Part shown: in pieces, positions 12,120 through 23,905 of the stretch | How the letters are laid out: each line of letters starts with the position of its first letter | How positions within the stretch are numbered: position 1 is the first letter of the stretch | DNA from: Ancistrus triradiatus | Taxonomy: Eukaryota; Chordata; Actinopteri; Siluriformes; Loricariidae | NCBI GenBank assembly: GCA_025084515.1 | Contig: JAJAGP010002026.1 | Coordinates: 74,093 to 138,092 of the forward strand | DNA length: 64,000 nt | Reading direction: 5' to 3' | Made by a program: the position numbers and the translations under genes | The notes under the pieces: model-generated | The model's input: only the letters and a program-made list of their open reading frames with translations | Database searches by the model: none | Told to the model about the DNA's origin: nothing

Positions 12120-12600
12120 TGAGCCATAACATTGAAATCACCTGCCTAATACTCTGGAGGTCCATCTCGTACCTCTAAGGCTCTGACCCGTCGAGGCATG
12201 GACTCCACAAGACCTCTGAACGTTTGCTGTAGTATCTGGAAACTAGATCCTAACAGCAGATAATCAAGCACTATAAGTTGCAATGTGGGGATGCAAGGAT
12301 TAAACTGGTTTATACAGGACATCCCATTGACATTCACCCGGATTGAGATGCGTGAGATTTGATAGCAGAGTCAACACGTCAATTTTGGCACTGTGGCAGG
12401 GCGCATTCTGCTGCTGAGAGAGATAACAGTCCTTAGGGAATACCATTGGCATGAAGGGGTGTACTCAGCCCGTAACAAATCTTTAGGTATGCGTCAAAGC
12501 AATGGATGCCGCATGACTTCCAGGACCCAAGGTTTCCCAGAATAACACTGCCCAGAGCATCACACTGTCAATGTTATTCAGTTCACCTCAGTGGATTTAA
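12120..12600 (-). mobile_element. Tc1-like transposon relic (second family)
   Basis: Reads in antisense. The left end is 'gccataacattgaaatcacctgcctaat', then 'ctctgacccgtcgaggcatggactcc', 'tgtggcagggcgcatt', 'aggacccaaggtttcccag', 'gcccagagcatcacactg', and a short 3' piece. This is the transposase of a different Tc1-type family from the 51170 copy, with large internal deletions. A relative with the same terminal sequence is at 63281-63702. Confidence 0.7.
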
Positions 12601-12716
12601 TGACATGGCAGATTAATATACCTCAGCAAGTTTTTATTTGGGAATTTAGTCTTTAATATGCAAATTGGATAGAAAATACATACGGTATGTATTCTCATTT
12701 TGTACTAGTCCCAACC

Positions 12717-13153
12717 TCCAACACCTTGGCAGCCCTCCGTCAGAGAAGTGGCAAGGACATGTTATGCAGCAAACAACATAAAAACGTTCATTTATTGTTT
12801 GGTTAAAATGCACTTTCTGAATGCCAATCCTTGTCGCCTGCCATATCACTTGTTTGCTTTAATTGGAACTAACCAAAAAAGTCTTACTCACAAAACTGTA
12901 TTCTGAGAGTCTAATGGCAGTCGGTTATCAGTTACAACGCTTTGCCAAAAGGACAAAAAGAAAATACTCGAGAAAGCCAGACAGTCCGTCTTTTGTACAA
13001 CCACCACTCCCACTCCTCAGTACCTGCTCCGCATCTCAAGAACATATTTAAATGACTCCCAAGTAAAGCATTTGGGTAATAATATTTCGGATCTACATGT
13101 ACATAACACTCAGTTGTAGGTACGAGATATTCCAGAATGCCCATGGCAGACAC
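12717..13153 (+). repeat. duplicated block, left copy
   Basis: Collinear with 13989-14468 on the same strand, with substitutions and small indels. Shared phrases include 'tcagagaagtggcaa', 'tttattgtttggttaaaatg', 'cggttatcagttacaa', 'ccagaatgc.catgg'. No transposon hallmarks (TIRs, tRNA head, tail) were identified. Either an old local duplication or two members of an unnamed repeat family. Confidence 0.7.
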
Positions 13154-13159
13154 CAATGT

Positions 13160-13285
13160 GATCTCGCCTCTGCCAAGCTGCCACTGTTGGGTTCTTGAAG
13201 GAAATATTGTATTGTCATATAGCCCACCCCTAATTGTAAGACTGTACAAGTAAGAGCTAACAAGAGTCTGCTAAATGTTATACAT
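13160..13285 (+). mobile_element. tRNA-derived SINE, degraded body
   Basis: Retains 'ctgccaagctgccactgttgg', 'ctaattgtaagactgta' and 'gtctgctaaatg', with the tRNA-like head lost and the middle replaced. Confidence 0.6.
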
Positions 13286-13988
13286 GCAAGTGTCCATAGC
13301 CGTTAACGATCTGTCCACCCCACAAAATGCAAAAGTTAATAATTGCTACTTAAGTACTGGGTGGGGTGGGTTGTCAATCATCTCAAATCAGGATGAGGCA
13401 TGCTTACAAATGCAGCAATTCTAGAATGCAAGAGTTACCCATTTCTGTTCAAACCTCGAGGACATTGACTACACATGGATTAGTTACACCAGGAATCAAC
13501 TGATCGCACACCAAGTCAGAGTTCAGAAGTCATTTCAATGTGTCCCACAGCAAACCAGTAGATATTAGATGGAAAACGTGAGGAAGGGCCACAAAAAGCT
13601 TCAGTCTAACCAGTTAGCGTTGGGGCTTCTGGGCTGCTTGTAACACTGACCACTTCAGGTAAGAGTAGCTATTAATCACCTTTACTACCTTCTAGAATCA
13701 TTCCAATCCTGAGGGACTCAGCCCAGCCCAGCTATGGGTAAATCTAGTTCCTCTGACATATCTAACTTTAAAAAAATGTGTACCCTTCAATGGGTCTGTG
13801 GATATTTTAAGATAACGGTACTGACTCAAGTTTACCAGTAGTAGACAAATTCATGCCCTTTCTTATAAGCTCTGCACATTATTGTGTGACAGCAAATTCC
13901 ATCACAAACATCCTTTGTTGCATGGCACATGTGATAACCGCTTGCACATGCAGTATCTAACACCGGTACCTAATAAAAGGTAATTGCA

Positions 13989-14468
13989 AACACCCTGGCG
14001 GCCCTCTGTCAGAGAAGTGGCAATGAAATGCTGTTATGCCGCAAACAAGATAAGACATAATAAAAATGTTAGTTTATTGTTTGGTTAAAATGTGCTTTCT
14101 GCATGCCAGACTAGATCTTGCCATGTCACTTGTGGTTGTTTTAGCTGGAAATAAACATAAATGTTAACAAAGCCTCACATAAAACTACTCTATAACCCCA
14201 ATGGCAATCGGTTATCAGTTACAAGAATTTCCCAAAAGAAAAAGAGAGAAAAATCGTCCACAGTAAGACAGTCTGCCTTTTGTGCAACCACCATTCCCAT
14301 TCCTGGTTCCACAATATCCAGGTCAAACTCTGCTCTGCATCTCATCTGAACACATCCAAATGATTCCCGAGTAAAGGATTCGGTTAGTAATATTTCCCTG
14401 GGTCTACATGTATGTAGCAACACTCAGTTGCAGGTCCAAAATTTCCCAGAATGCTCATGGTAGATACA
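13989..14468 (+). repeat. duplicated block, right copy
   Basis: Second copy of the 12717-13153 block, about 1.27 kb to the right in the same orientation. Ends at 'cccagaatgctcatggtagatac'. No coding content. Confidence 0.7.
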
Positions 14469-14999
14469 CAACTGTGATAATGCAAGGTGATTTCCATCCA
14501 TTTACAATCATATATTCAGTTACAAGAGTTGACGGACCAATAGGCATCATAAAAGCCATATGACTATGAGCACATATTACCAACTTCTGCCAGAGGAAAC
14601 TAAGCAAAGTGCTAATCTGTGATCTTAAAACACAAAATAAATACACAATACTCACGTTGTTGCGATAGCTTTCTTTGTTGATTAGGTACACGACTCACTG
14701 CGACTCAAAATGGAACGGTGTCTATCAGTGGCTGGGATGATATATCGTTTAATTGGATTATCCGTTCTTGATTTTGCCGTCATCTAATGCAATTCCAGTT
14801 TTTGAACACTACACATGGCGCCGTAAAGTAATACTCAGACATATCCCATTCTCAGTGACAATCCTAATTTCTTTTAATTTGCAGGGGTCTAAAGTTCTTT
14901 TTTAAGTACATAAGTACATTATTTTGAACTGTTTTTTTTTATTCTTCAGAAATAAAAAGTAATGTTTTTGCCTGGTTTTTATTCAAGTATGGTGAAGCT

Positions 15000-15385
15000 A
15001 CAATAAGATAAAATAAGATGATGCCTTTATTGTCACTATACAATTACACAATGAAATTGGGATTGCTGCTCTAGAACAGAGCAAATCTACACAAAAATAG
15101 AGCAAGTCACTCTCAGACAGATCAAAGACTTTGTACTTTAAGATTAGTAACACACATAAATATTCAAATATTGCACAGGTAGAATAGGGCATTTTGTTTA
15201 CAATTTTAAACGTAATGTTTCTAGTCATCTTTTAATTGTAAGAGATTAAAGTTTTATTGCCCAAGAAAATGTTCACTATATTCATTGTTTACATGACAGA
15301 AATAAAAAGGAATGTTTTTGTCAAATGTAAAATCAATAATCGTGAGGAAATCGAATCATGAACTCGAGAACTGTTCAACATCAAT
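15000..15385 (+). repeat. dispersed repeat shared with zyg11 intron 2
   Basis: Starts with a LINE-tail-like 'aataagataaaataagatg.tgcctttattgtcac'. From 15186 ('agggcattttgtttacaatt') to 'aatcgtgaggaaatcgaatcatgaactc' it matches 56136-56335 in the same orientation. The zyg11 copy continues to 'gtatcgtcacacccct', a typical hAT-like terminus. Confidence 0.55.
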
Positions 15386-15751
15386 GTGCTGGAGGGAATA
15401 GGTATCACGAAGACAAATGAGGTTATGCCACATATAAAGCAATACCTACATAAAGTGGCTCAAATAAGTTCCTGCCCTTCAGGGTTCGAGACATTTCAAC
15501 AGCAATGTTTCAAATAAATAGATCAGTTAGATTCTCCACATACTTAGGTTCTCCAAAACTGCTTTCCACAACAGCATGTGCTAAACTTGGCAGCAACTGT
15601 CTTGACAGGTGCAAGTCAAATAAGCTTTCTGCTCCCCCAGACTGCTACTGCGTGCTCTTGTTTACTTGGATTCAAAGTGTGGTGATCAGAAATCTAACTA
15701 AAATGTAATCATTCTTGAAAAATCTTAATGAGCAGTTTACTGTCTCTTAGG

Positions 15752-15850
15752 GGGCTCAGTGGGTAGAGCCAGCTGCTGAACAGCACTGTCAGAGGGGCAT
15801 GGGTTCAATCCCGGACGCTTGTGTGTAACAAGGTTTAGTTGTCCATTTAC
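15752..15850 (+). repeat. tRNA-like repeat head, second family
   Basis: Reads 'gggggctcagtgggtagagc', then 'catgggttcaatcccgga', a box-B-like pattern, followed by an A-rich stretch. The same family as 47632-47760. Confidence 0.45.
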
Positions 15851-16104
15851 GGGGAAAAAAAAAAAACAAAAAAAAAACACCCAACCACAGGTGGTACACT
15901 CCCAGTTCACAAGCCACAATAAACACGGAGGGTTGTGCCAGGAGAAACTGGCATAAAAAGTGCCAAATCTACTACGCTGTGATCCACTATGGCGACCAAG
16001 CAGCCAAGAGATTTTTATATTAAATGACAACGGGTTTTTGGCAAAAACATGTCAACAAAATGTCTTCAATCATCTGTACTTCATCTACAACAAAGAGACA
16101 AATA

Positions 16105-16259
16105 TGGACTGTGGTAGCCTAGCAGGTAAGGTACTGGACTATGGACCAGAAGGTCCAGGATTCAAATTCCACCTCTGCCAAGCTGCCACTGTTGGGTCCC
16201 TGAGCAAGGCCCTTAACCCACAATTGCTTGGATTGTAAATGTAAATGTAAATGTAAATA
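16105..16259 (+). mobile_element. tRNA-derived SINE with (aaatgt)n tail
   Basis: Well-preserved head 'ggactgtggtagcctagcagg' and box B-like 'ggattcaaattcc', then the body to 'acaattgcttggattgtaaatg'. It jumps directly to an (aaatgt)n tail and lacks the 'gtcgctctggataagg' segment, an internal deletion or short subfamily. Confidence 0.85.
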
Positions 16260-16344
16260 TCAGAAAGACTGGTTAAAGAACAGCATCATATTCTCTGACA
16301 TTGAAAACAGCTTTGCCTGTATATGAACACTACAGCAACTAAGT

Positions 16345-16475
16345 TTACATTCATTCATTTTCTTATCCACTTAATCCTTGGTCAGGGTCGCAGGAAAGCT
16401 GGTGCCTAGCCGGCAACACAGGGCACAAGGCAGGAACAACCCTAGACAGGGCACCAATCCCTCATCGGGAGCTTT
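16345..16475 (-). repeat. L2/SINE-type repeat fragment
   Basis: Antisense 'cattcattttcttatccactta', then 'ggtcagggtcgcagg' and 'agacagggcaccaatccc': the 3' end of the common fish repeat whose sense strand ends in '...gaccctgaccaggataag...aatgaatg'. Confidence 0.6.
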
Positions 16476-17504
16476 ACAAATACAGGCATATTCATGCAAG
16501 TTCAGAGGCAACTAAAACACTCAATGGTTTAAACAAAAAATAATCATTTTACACGCCATAACAGAATTAGGGATGATTTTAGACGATAACGACCTACAGC
16601 CCCATTTTGGAAAGAGAAAAACACATTTTTGACCCAAAAAAAAAAACCAAGAGAAACTACAAACACTGAAATACTTCAACGATTTTAATGGTAATAAACA
16701 TTTTACATTATTAAAGACATTGTCTACGCCAGTCAATGCAGACGCCTTCAGTTTTTGGATGTGTGGATCATTCCCTGATCTCTAAAGGCATCAGACAAGT
16801 GTTTAACTGTGATTTGTAATCACAGTTCATGTGATTTAAAGGTTTAAAGATTCAGAGTTTTAAAAAATTAAATTTTGCCCAAGCACCTTTATTTTAGTGC
16901 ATCACTACATAAAATACATGAATCAATTTATCGTAATGCAAATTGAATTAATAATTAAACAGGTAATATGTTAGTCATGTGTTTCAAATCAGAAACAAAC
17001 AGAAAAGCATGTGAAAATACATATAGTTCTAGCAGTATCACACCATACAGGTTTGGTAGACAGTTTCACCTCATCCAATGCCAAGCCTGTATACTGCTGC
17101 AAAGTTTCACATGTATGGACCTGTCATACTGAAACCTGCCTTCTCTGCAAGTTCATACATTCACAGACTATGATTAAGAACATGCAAATGACTGCAGCCT
17201 TCAATTAATCACGTTTCTCACAAACTGGACTGGATAAAGCAAAATACCAAAAACACAGCAGCTGAGAACTTTGATTCAAAAAATTTGATCCTCCAATAGG
17301 CTTAGCATTTTCAGGTAACACTAGAGGTAGCACTAATTGTGCTACAAAAACAGTTGTGTACAGTATATATATGATGGGGCACCCCTGGTCTGTCATGTGA
17401 CCACAGATTGGCGTCCCCGAGTCTGGTCCATTGCAGGACAAAAGGAGTGAGGTTCTGAAATCACATCTCACCGAGGGATGTAAATTCAAGACCACTGTTA
17501 CCCT

Positions 17505-17738
17505 CCCCAGAAGTGGTCAACCAACAAAGATCACTCCATGAGCAAGGCGTGTAATAGTTGGTGAGGTCACAAAGGACCCCAGGGTAACTTCTAAGCAACT
17601 GAAGGCCTCTCTCACATTGGCTAATGTTAATGTTCATGAGTCCACCATCAGAAGAACACTGAACAACAATGGTGTGCATGGCAGGGTTGCAAGGAGAAAG
17701 CCACTGCTCTCCAAAAAGAACATTGCTGCTCGTCTGCA
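17505..17738 (+). pseudogene. Tc1-like transposase fragment, cut by assembly gap
   Basis: The plus-strand translation around 17562-17738 reads like the N-terminal helix-turn-helix region of a Tc1 transposase (segments VHESTIRRTLNNNGVHGRVA and KPLLSKKNIAARL). The element runs into the N gap, so the catalytic DDE part is not visible. A degraded relative is at 61080-61800. Confidence 0.75.
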
Positions 17739-17838
17739 NNNNNNNNNNNNNNNNNNNNNNNNNNNNNNNNNNNNNNNNNNNNNNNNNNNNNNNNNNNNNN
17801 NNNNNNNNNNNNNNNNNNNNNNNNNNNNNNNNNNNNNN
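17739..17838. other. assembly gap (100 N)
   Basis: Exactly 100 N, the conventional length for a gap of unknown size. It separates two Tc1-type elements in opposite orientation. Confidence 1.
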
Positions 17839-18149
17839 GTTTCCAACCCTTTTGCAGACACATGCACATTTGTGGCCTGTTGGAGGTCATTTTGCAGGGC
17901 TCTGGCAGTGCTCCTCCTGTTCCTCCTTGCACAAAGGTGGAGGTAGCGGTCCTGCTGCTGGGTTGTTGCCCTCCTACGGCCACCTCCATGTCTCCTGGTG
18001 TACTGGCCTGTCTCCTGGTAGCGCCTCCAGCCTCTGGACATTACGCTGACAGACACAGCAAACCTTCTTGCCACAGCTCGCATTGATGTGCCATCAAGGA
18101 TAAGCTGCACTACCTGAGCCACTTGCGTGGGTTGTAGAGTCCATCTCAT
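17839..18149 (-). pseudogene. Tc1-like transposase N-terminus, truncated by gap
   Basis: The minus-strand frame starts at ATG 18149-18147. It encodes the paired helix-turn-helix DNA-binding part (MRWTLQPTQVAQVVQLILDG, SMRAVARRFAVSVSVMSR, and an RRHGGGRRR hinge), about 100 codons, before the N gap removes the rest. Open and well conserved, so this is a relatively young copy. It differs from the transposase on the other side of the gap. Confidence 0.8.
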
Positions 18150-18433
18150 GCTACCACGAGTGTGAAAGCACCACCAACATTCAAAAGTGACCAAAACATC
18201 AGCCAGAAAGCATAGGTACTGAGAAGTGGTCTGTGGTCCCCACCTGCAGAACCACTCCTTTATTGAGTGTATCTTGCTAATTGCCAATAATTTCCACCTG
18301 TTGTCTGTTCCATTTGCACAACAGCATGTGACATTGATTGTCAATCAGTGTTGCTTCCTAAGTGGACAGTTTGATTTACTTGGAGTTATATTGTGTTGTT
18401 TAAGTGTTCCCTTTAATTTTTTGAGCAGTGTAT
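17839..18433 (-). mobile_element. Tc1/mariner transposon, 5' half
   Basis: The right end carries the terminal repeat 'aatttttttgagcagtgta'-like sequence (18413-18433), followed inward by an untranslated leader and the transposase start at 18149. The other end is lost in the N gap. It is bordered by a 'tatatata' stretch, consistent with TA insertion. Confidence 0.8.
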
Positions 18434-18934
18434 ATATATACACACATAGAGATAGACAGATAGATAGGAATGCATTTGTATATGCTATGCTAAATGTAAA
18501 GTCATATGTTTTTCCTTATTTATATTCCTTTATTTTTATTTTTACCCTTGAAGCTGTGCAATACATGTCCGTGACGTGTCGTGACGTGTAGTGTTCCATG
18601 TTCCTGCTGCTGTAATGATACAATTTTCCTCAGGTTTAATAAAGTTCTATCGATCTAGTTCACACTCCCATTCTTGGCAACATGGCCCCACTCATTTACT
18701 CACAGTAATGCAGTAGATGCGGTAATTAAACACCATGTTGTCCCTTTGCAATGTGAGCAAATGGTCACACTTTACAGTGAAGCCAGGACAGTAGCCTAAA
18801 TTTATACTGCTCAGTTGTCCTAGTTAAAAATGTATCTCACAGTCATTACTGGGTTACTCCCAAGAAGCCTGTTACAGTAGGTTTACACTTGAGCAGGACA
18901 ATAAAACCTTATTTTTACATTAGTGTCAATGCCA

Positions 18935-19066
18935 CGGCCTACCTGAATATTGTTGCTGACCATGTCCATCCCTTTACGACCACAGTCAATACATCACGGC
19001 AATATAAACGAAAATCTCTGAGGAGTGTTTCCAGCACCTCACTGAATCTATACCATGAAAAATTAA
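18935..19066 (+). mobile_element. Tc1-like transposon fragment
   Basis: Contains 'ctacctgaatattgttgctgaccatgtccatccctttacgaccacag', then jumps to 'aaaatctctgaggagtgtttccagcacctc.ctgaatctat'. An internally deleted relic of the 51170 family. Confidence 0.7.
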
Positions 19067-20110
19067 GGGCGTTTTCACACTTGGACCATTTCAGCACCGA
19101 GTCATGGTGTCTTTCGCACGTGAACACGTCAAACGAATTCGGACCCCTCTAAATGGCCCCGAATACAAACAGAACCATTTTGGTATTTTCTGTGGGTCAT
19201 TTCGTGATCTGCTTGACTCATGCATTGAGAGCGCAAAACGGTCCCAGACCACTTCACTTGGCATTTTGTTCTCAGTATCGAAAGCAGAACATCCGAAGCT
19301 GTGTGACTGTCCAGCACACAACACAACTCTCCAGCTCTCGTCCCTGCTGCCGGTTATATAAGTTCAGTTTCGGATATAATCACCACTTCTAAAAGCCTAA
19401 AGGAGTTGTGCATTGCTCACCATTGTTTATCCCACACATTCTTCATTCTAAACGCCTCTGCTTGATTTTGTAATAACAGCAGCTTATGAGTTATTCCTTC
19501 CTACCGCTGCTGTTTTTTGTTTGAGAAAAACTATAACCTATTATTTTATACTCCGAAAAATCTGCTCAATTCTATTCTGTTCTAGATTTATTCATGCACT
19601 GTATTCAGAACATGTTTTGATATGCAAATTATAATGATAAATTTCATTCCTCCTTCATACTCATCTCTGCTTTAGTTTTTCAGTTTTGGTATTTCACATC
19701 ATTCTGTCTTCCCAGTTGCTTTATAACACAGCGACCTGAAGATATGGATACACACAGGAGTTGAGGTAAGAACAAGTGATCTGCTTCTCATTATAGGAGA
19801 TACTGCTGCCCATTAAAGATCAGTATCGGTTGTTTGAGCCTGTGAGGTATGAGCTGGTAAAAACGGATCAACACATTAAAATCCCATGAGTGCAGTTAGC
19901 CCAGGAAGCAGCGTTGTTGTGGGTCTCAAAATGTCTCAACAGCCGTCCAATCAGTGTGTGACCTTATGAGATTTTGTTGACATATTTTGGTTCGATGTTA
20001 AAAATCTCATATGAATGCTCAGCAGACCAGGACTAAAATGCAACAATGCATCATTTTCTGCTTTGGTCCAGACCAAGTGAACCGAACTTCAAGTAAGAAC
20101 AGTAAGGCAG
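19067..20110 (+). repeat. hAT-like dispersed element, copy 1 (empty site)
   Basis: Begins 'agggcgttttcacacttgga' and ends '...tttctgctttggtccagaccaagtgaaccgaacttc'. The right half (19780-20105) is collinear with 31981-33025. At about 19872-19880 this copy has the uninterrupted site ('caacacattaaaatcc') into which another element inserted in copy 2. Open frames inside are not transposase-like. Superfamily assignment is tentative. Confidence 0.5.
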
Positions 20111-20618
20111 TTCTGAAGGGAGCCCAGTTGGAAGCAAAGTGCACCTAATAAGAAAAAAACTATATTTATTTTGCTTTTATTCAAGTAACTCAAAGACTAG
20201 ACTGTAAACTTAACTTTAAAGAAAACAACTATCCAACGTAATTCTCGTTGGAGTCTCTGGCGGTTTACAACAACACAAGAACTCAGTTTTAAAACTGAAT
20301 CAAGTGTGTAATTGCTTTCTTAAAGCCAAAGCATGAACCCAAAACTGGGTTCTTATCGAGCTTGCGTGCAAGTATTTGATGGCTAATGGCTTTAGACTGA
20401 TGGTCAACGAAGGGGGGTAGAATCTTCAGCTGTTTGTTTTCAGCAGTTCAGCTTTTGCTCACAATCACGGCCATTTTTAAACCAATTTACACACCACTAA
20501 AGTTGGCTATCGTTTGCATTTTATCGACAAAATGTTCCAAACGTTTAGGTATGTTTCAACTTCAAAAGTAACTACTTTACATTAATCTTTCATCTTCCCT
20601 TTAAAACATAAGCAAAAA

Positions 20619-20990
20619 GCTTAAAGTGGCGTAAAGTGGTGACTTAGGAACACCTAACTTCTCTCATTTACTACTGGTGTCAAGTAACCTCTTCTGCTCA
20701 ACTGATGAACATGAACATTAAAACAGATTTAAATGGGAAGAGAAAAACAACGTAAAAACGTGTACTTTGCTTCTGGAACACAGGCCCATCATTTCAGCAG
20801 TAGAGATTACTTTGGACCAGTAGTAATTGAGAGATGTTTGGTGTTCCTAGGTCACCGCTTTAGTACATTAAGCTTTTTACTTCTAATAGGTTCAAATGGG
20901 AAGAAAAAAAATGCAAATGCAAATGCAAAATGTAAAAATGACTACTTTCCTTATGGATCACAGGTCCACCATTTCAGCAGTAGAGATTAC
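20619..20990. repeat. local inverted plus direct repeat cluster
   Basis: A segment at about 20619-20660 ('ggtgacttaggaacacc') recurs inverted at about 20835-20875 ('ggtgttcctaggtcacc'). A second segment, '..catttcagcagtagagattactt', occurs twice directly (ends at about 20813 and 20992). A short (atgcaa)n run lies between. Confidence 0.6.
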
Positions 20991-21063
20991 TTATGTCGAG
21001 TGGGCGGTCTGGCTGAACTGAGCTTCGGTCCTCGTGATCTTGACTCATGCATCCTTGCCTTAG

Positions 21064-21728
21064 AATAAGGGCAGAGCTGGGGGTTCATAGTCAAAGAGTC
21101 TTATGATGATCAAGAGACGTTGGGTTTGCTGTCTTTCTGCCTCCCGTGGGGTTGCCGATGTCTCATGTGATCCCTCTTGGCTGTGTTTCTACCAGTTCTC
21201 CTCCTTCTAGCTATGCTGCTATAGCTAATGCTGCCGGGGTCTCATGCTACACATGGCATCAGTGATTGTTAGACACTGTGCTCTTAATCAATAACTAATT
21301 GCATTTTCTGTTTTCTCTCCGAGCTGTGTTCTGGTACCAGTTTCCAGCCCCACACATGATGTTCATCATCCGCTGCAGCTTCACTCAAGCTGCTTCCATC
21401 ACAGCTCCAGCCCCATCATACCCGGGCCACTTAATGCCGATGTGCATACTTCACATTTTATTAGAACTTTGACTCCATGACTTTAGTTTTGCTCTTAGAT
21501 TTATCATCTACGCCACCCAAGGAGGTTGGGTCCCTTTTGAGTCTTGGTCCTCCCAAGGTTTCTTCCTATAATCACTCAGGGAGTTTTCCCTTGCCACTGT
21601 CGCCCTAGGCTTGCTCAATTTGGGATTGGACGTAGTTATTAGGAGATAATCTAAACTTGTAAAGTTGCTTTGAGACAATGCTCCATTGTAAAAAGCGCTA
21701 TGTAAATAGATCTGACTTGACTTGACCT
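21064..21728 (+). mobile_element. LINE-like element, 3' portion
   Basis: The most complete copy of the tail family: an upstream non-coding body (from 'gggcagagctgggggttcat') and the diagnostic 3' segment from 21509 ('cacccaaggaggttgggtcc') to 'aaaaagcgctatgtaaatagatctgacttgacttgac'. Other copies are at 1, 3466, 29133 (minus), 36776 and 55588. No reverse-transcriptase frame is present here. Confidence 0.65.
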
Positions 21729-22403
21729 GACAATAGTAGTAACAGAAGTTCTGTTTTCCTAGGTCAGTCTGAATACATTAGAAAAACGTAAAGCTTTGTT
21801 CACATTAAGCCCCGGCTAATGCAGCACTTGCACTAGGAAACCACACCAAAACAAAACCACGAGATGATGCATGTGATCACATGGCACACCGGCCTGGCAG
21901 ACAGAGGCTTCCTTAATACGGTTTCAATACCCAGCCCTACACACAACACCACTCCTCACCCCTATCAGATTTATTTGCATTTCTTTCCCGTTTTGAGCCA
22001 TGGTCGTTCCGATCCTCCCCTTTATTCCTATCATATATCACTAGCTCTTCCTTTCAGCAGATGATCTGCAGCACTGGGAGAGAACTCATTTCCCGGTCTC
22101 TTTTGTTACACATAATGGTAGCATTCAGGCAATATATGGCACATTCAAGTTACCACACCTTAGTCTTTTTTCATATGTTGGTTCTTTTTTTTTTTTTTTT
22201 TGTCTGAGGGAGGGAGGGGGTGAGCACACAAGCACGGCGACGTGTGAACAAATGCATGCAAACATCCGTTAGCCCTCAGGGTTTCAGGGTCAGGTAGGGT
22301 GACAACTAGAACACACGTGCACCATTATCCCAAACGGTGCAGAGTCAGGCTAGATTATCTCTCCCTGTCCCAGAGGATCACAGCTTCTCCTACACGCCGA
22401 TTT

Positions 22404-22614
22404 GCACTCTCGCACAGTATAAATCAGCTCCTTGTCCAGCCATTAAAAGCGTTGTTAAAAAATCATGAGCATAGTTCCCTGCAAGGAGGTTTCCATATCA
22501 ACAATTCCGCACTCTCGCACAGTATAAATCAGCTCAACTTGGCCAGCCATTAAAGCGTTTTAAAATCATGAAGCAGAGTTTCCCTGCAAGGAGGTTTCCA
22601 ATATCAACAATTCC
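22404..22614 (+). repeat. two-unit tandem duplication (about 105 bp units)
   Basis: Units 22404-22508 and 22509-22614 both run from 'gcactctcgcacagtataaa' to 'atatcaacaattcc'. They differ by several one- or few-base indels and substitutions. Confidence 0.9.
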
Positions 22615-23129
22615 AGCTCAAGAGTATGTTCCATCAATACACTGGCTCGCTAAACTTTCTCACAACTTTCAGATAATTATTTGCATTTCTCCAGAGGCCT
22701 GCTTGAGGAAATCTGCAGTCCCCTGCACTAGATTGCTCTTATAGTCTGAGATCATCCATTTCTTTCATCTTCCTCTCCATCTCTTACTTTTGCTTAACAG
22801 TAATCCATTGTTGAGAAACTTGGCTGGGCTCTATCAGGGATAACAGCTGGTTTGGGACATTGTTGTGTGTTTTGTTTCCTTGCACGTCTGCTCTGCCCCT
22901 CTATGCAGTTATCAGCCAAAATAAACAAACTCCATGGGTGGCACCCCCCAACTCTCTTTGTATCCAGGTGCTTCTCAAGCACAAAGTTTTCACAGTCCAT
23001 GGAAGGGCAGATGAATGAGGCCCATATGCAACAGCAGGTGCCAAAACACCAGGCAAAAGGTTGAACAAAACAACACGGAATGGACTAGAACATGTGCACC
23101 TACTGAATTAGCCTTTATTGGCTTGGAAT

Positions 23130-23322
23130 TACATTTACAGCATTTAGCAGACGCCCTTATCCAGAGCGACTTACAACTGATACAGTCTTACAATACAAGC
23201 AATTGTGGGTTAAGGGCCTTGCTCAAGGACCCAACAGTGGCAGCTTGGCAGAGGCGGGATTTGAACCCTGGACCTTCTGGTCCTTAGTCCAGTACCTTAA
23301 CCCTAGGCTACCACAGTCCCAT
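23130..23322 (-). mobile_element. tRNA-derived SINE, full length
   Basis: Antisense copy: starts with the 3' tail ('tacatttacagcatttagcag', 'acgcccttatccagagcgac') and ends at the reversed head ('ggctaccacagtccc'). Box-B-like 'gggatttgaaccc' is present. It abuts a Tc1 relic on its right. Confidence 0.9.
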
Positions 23323-23327
23323 TACCA

Positions 23328-23905
23328 TATACACTCACCAGCTACTTTAGTATGTTCAACAAAGACTTATCGTTTACCAATCTGTTGTCCAGTGTTGGTG
23401 AGCCCATGTGAATTATGGCCTCACTTGCCTGTTCTTAGCTGACACACTGTGATCTTCTGCCACTGTAGGCCATCTGCTTTAAGATTCAACATGTTCTGCA
23501 TTCAGAGCTGCTCTTCCACATACCTCAGTCGTACCAAGCGGTTATTTGAGTTACCATTCCCTTTGTCAGCTCGAACCAGGTTTGCCATTCTCCTCTGACA
23601 TCAAAAATGCATTTTCACTCAGAGAACTTCCACTCGCTGGATATTTTCTCTCTTTCGGACCATTCTGTGTAAACTCTAGAAAAGGCTGTGTGTGAAAGCC
23701 CCAGTAGATCAGCAGTGCCAACAACCATGCCACGTAAACCACCTTTCCTCCCCATTCTGATGCTCGGTTTGAACTTCAGCATCTAGTCAAGACCATGTCT
23801 ACATGCGTCCATGTCTACATTGCTGGCATGTGCTTGGCTGATTAGATTTGTCGTCGAGTAGTTGAACAGGTGTAGCTCAAAGTTTCTGGTGAGTGCATTT
23901 TAATT
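23328..23905 (-). mobile_element. Tc1-like transposon, internally deleted
   Basis: Antisense element ending in 'actcaccagctactttagta' (left) and 'gttgaacaggtgtagct...gtgagtgcatttta' (right). It retains antisense transposase pieces such as 'gttctgcattcagagctgctcttc', 'cattttcactcagagaac' and 'ccccattctgatgctcggtttgaactt'. Same family as 51170-52135. Confidence 0.75.
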
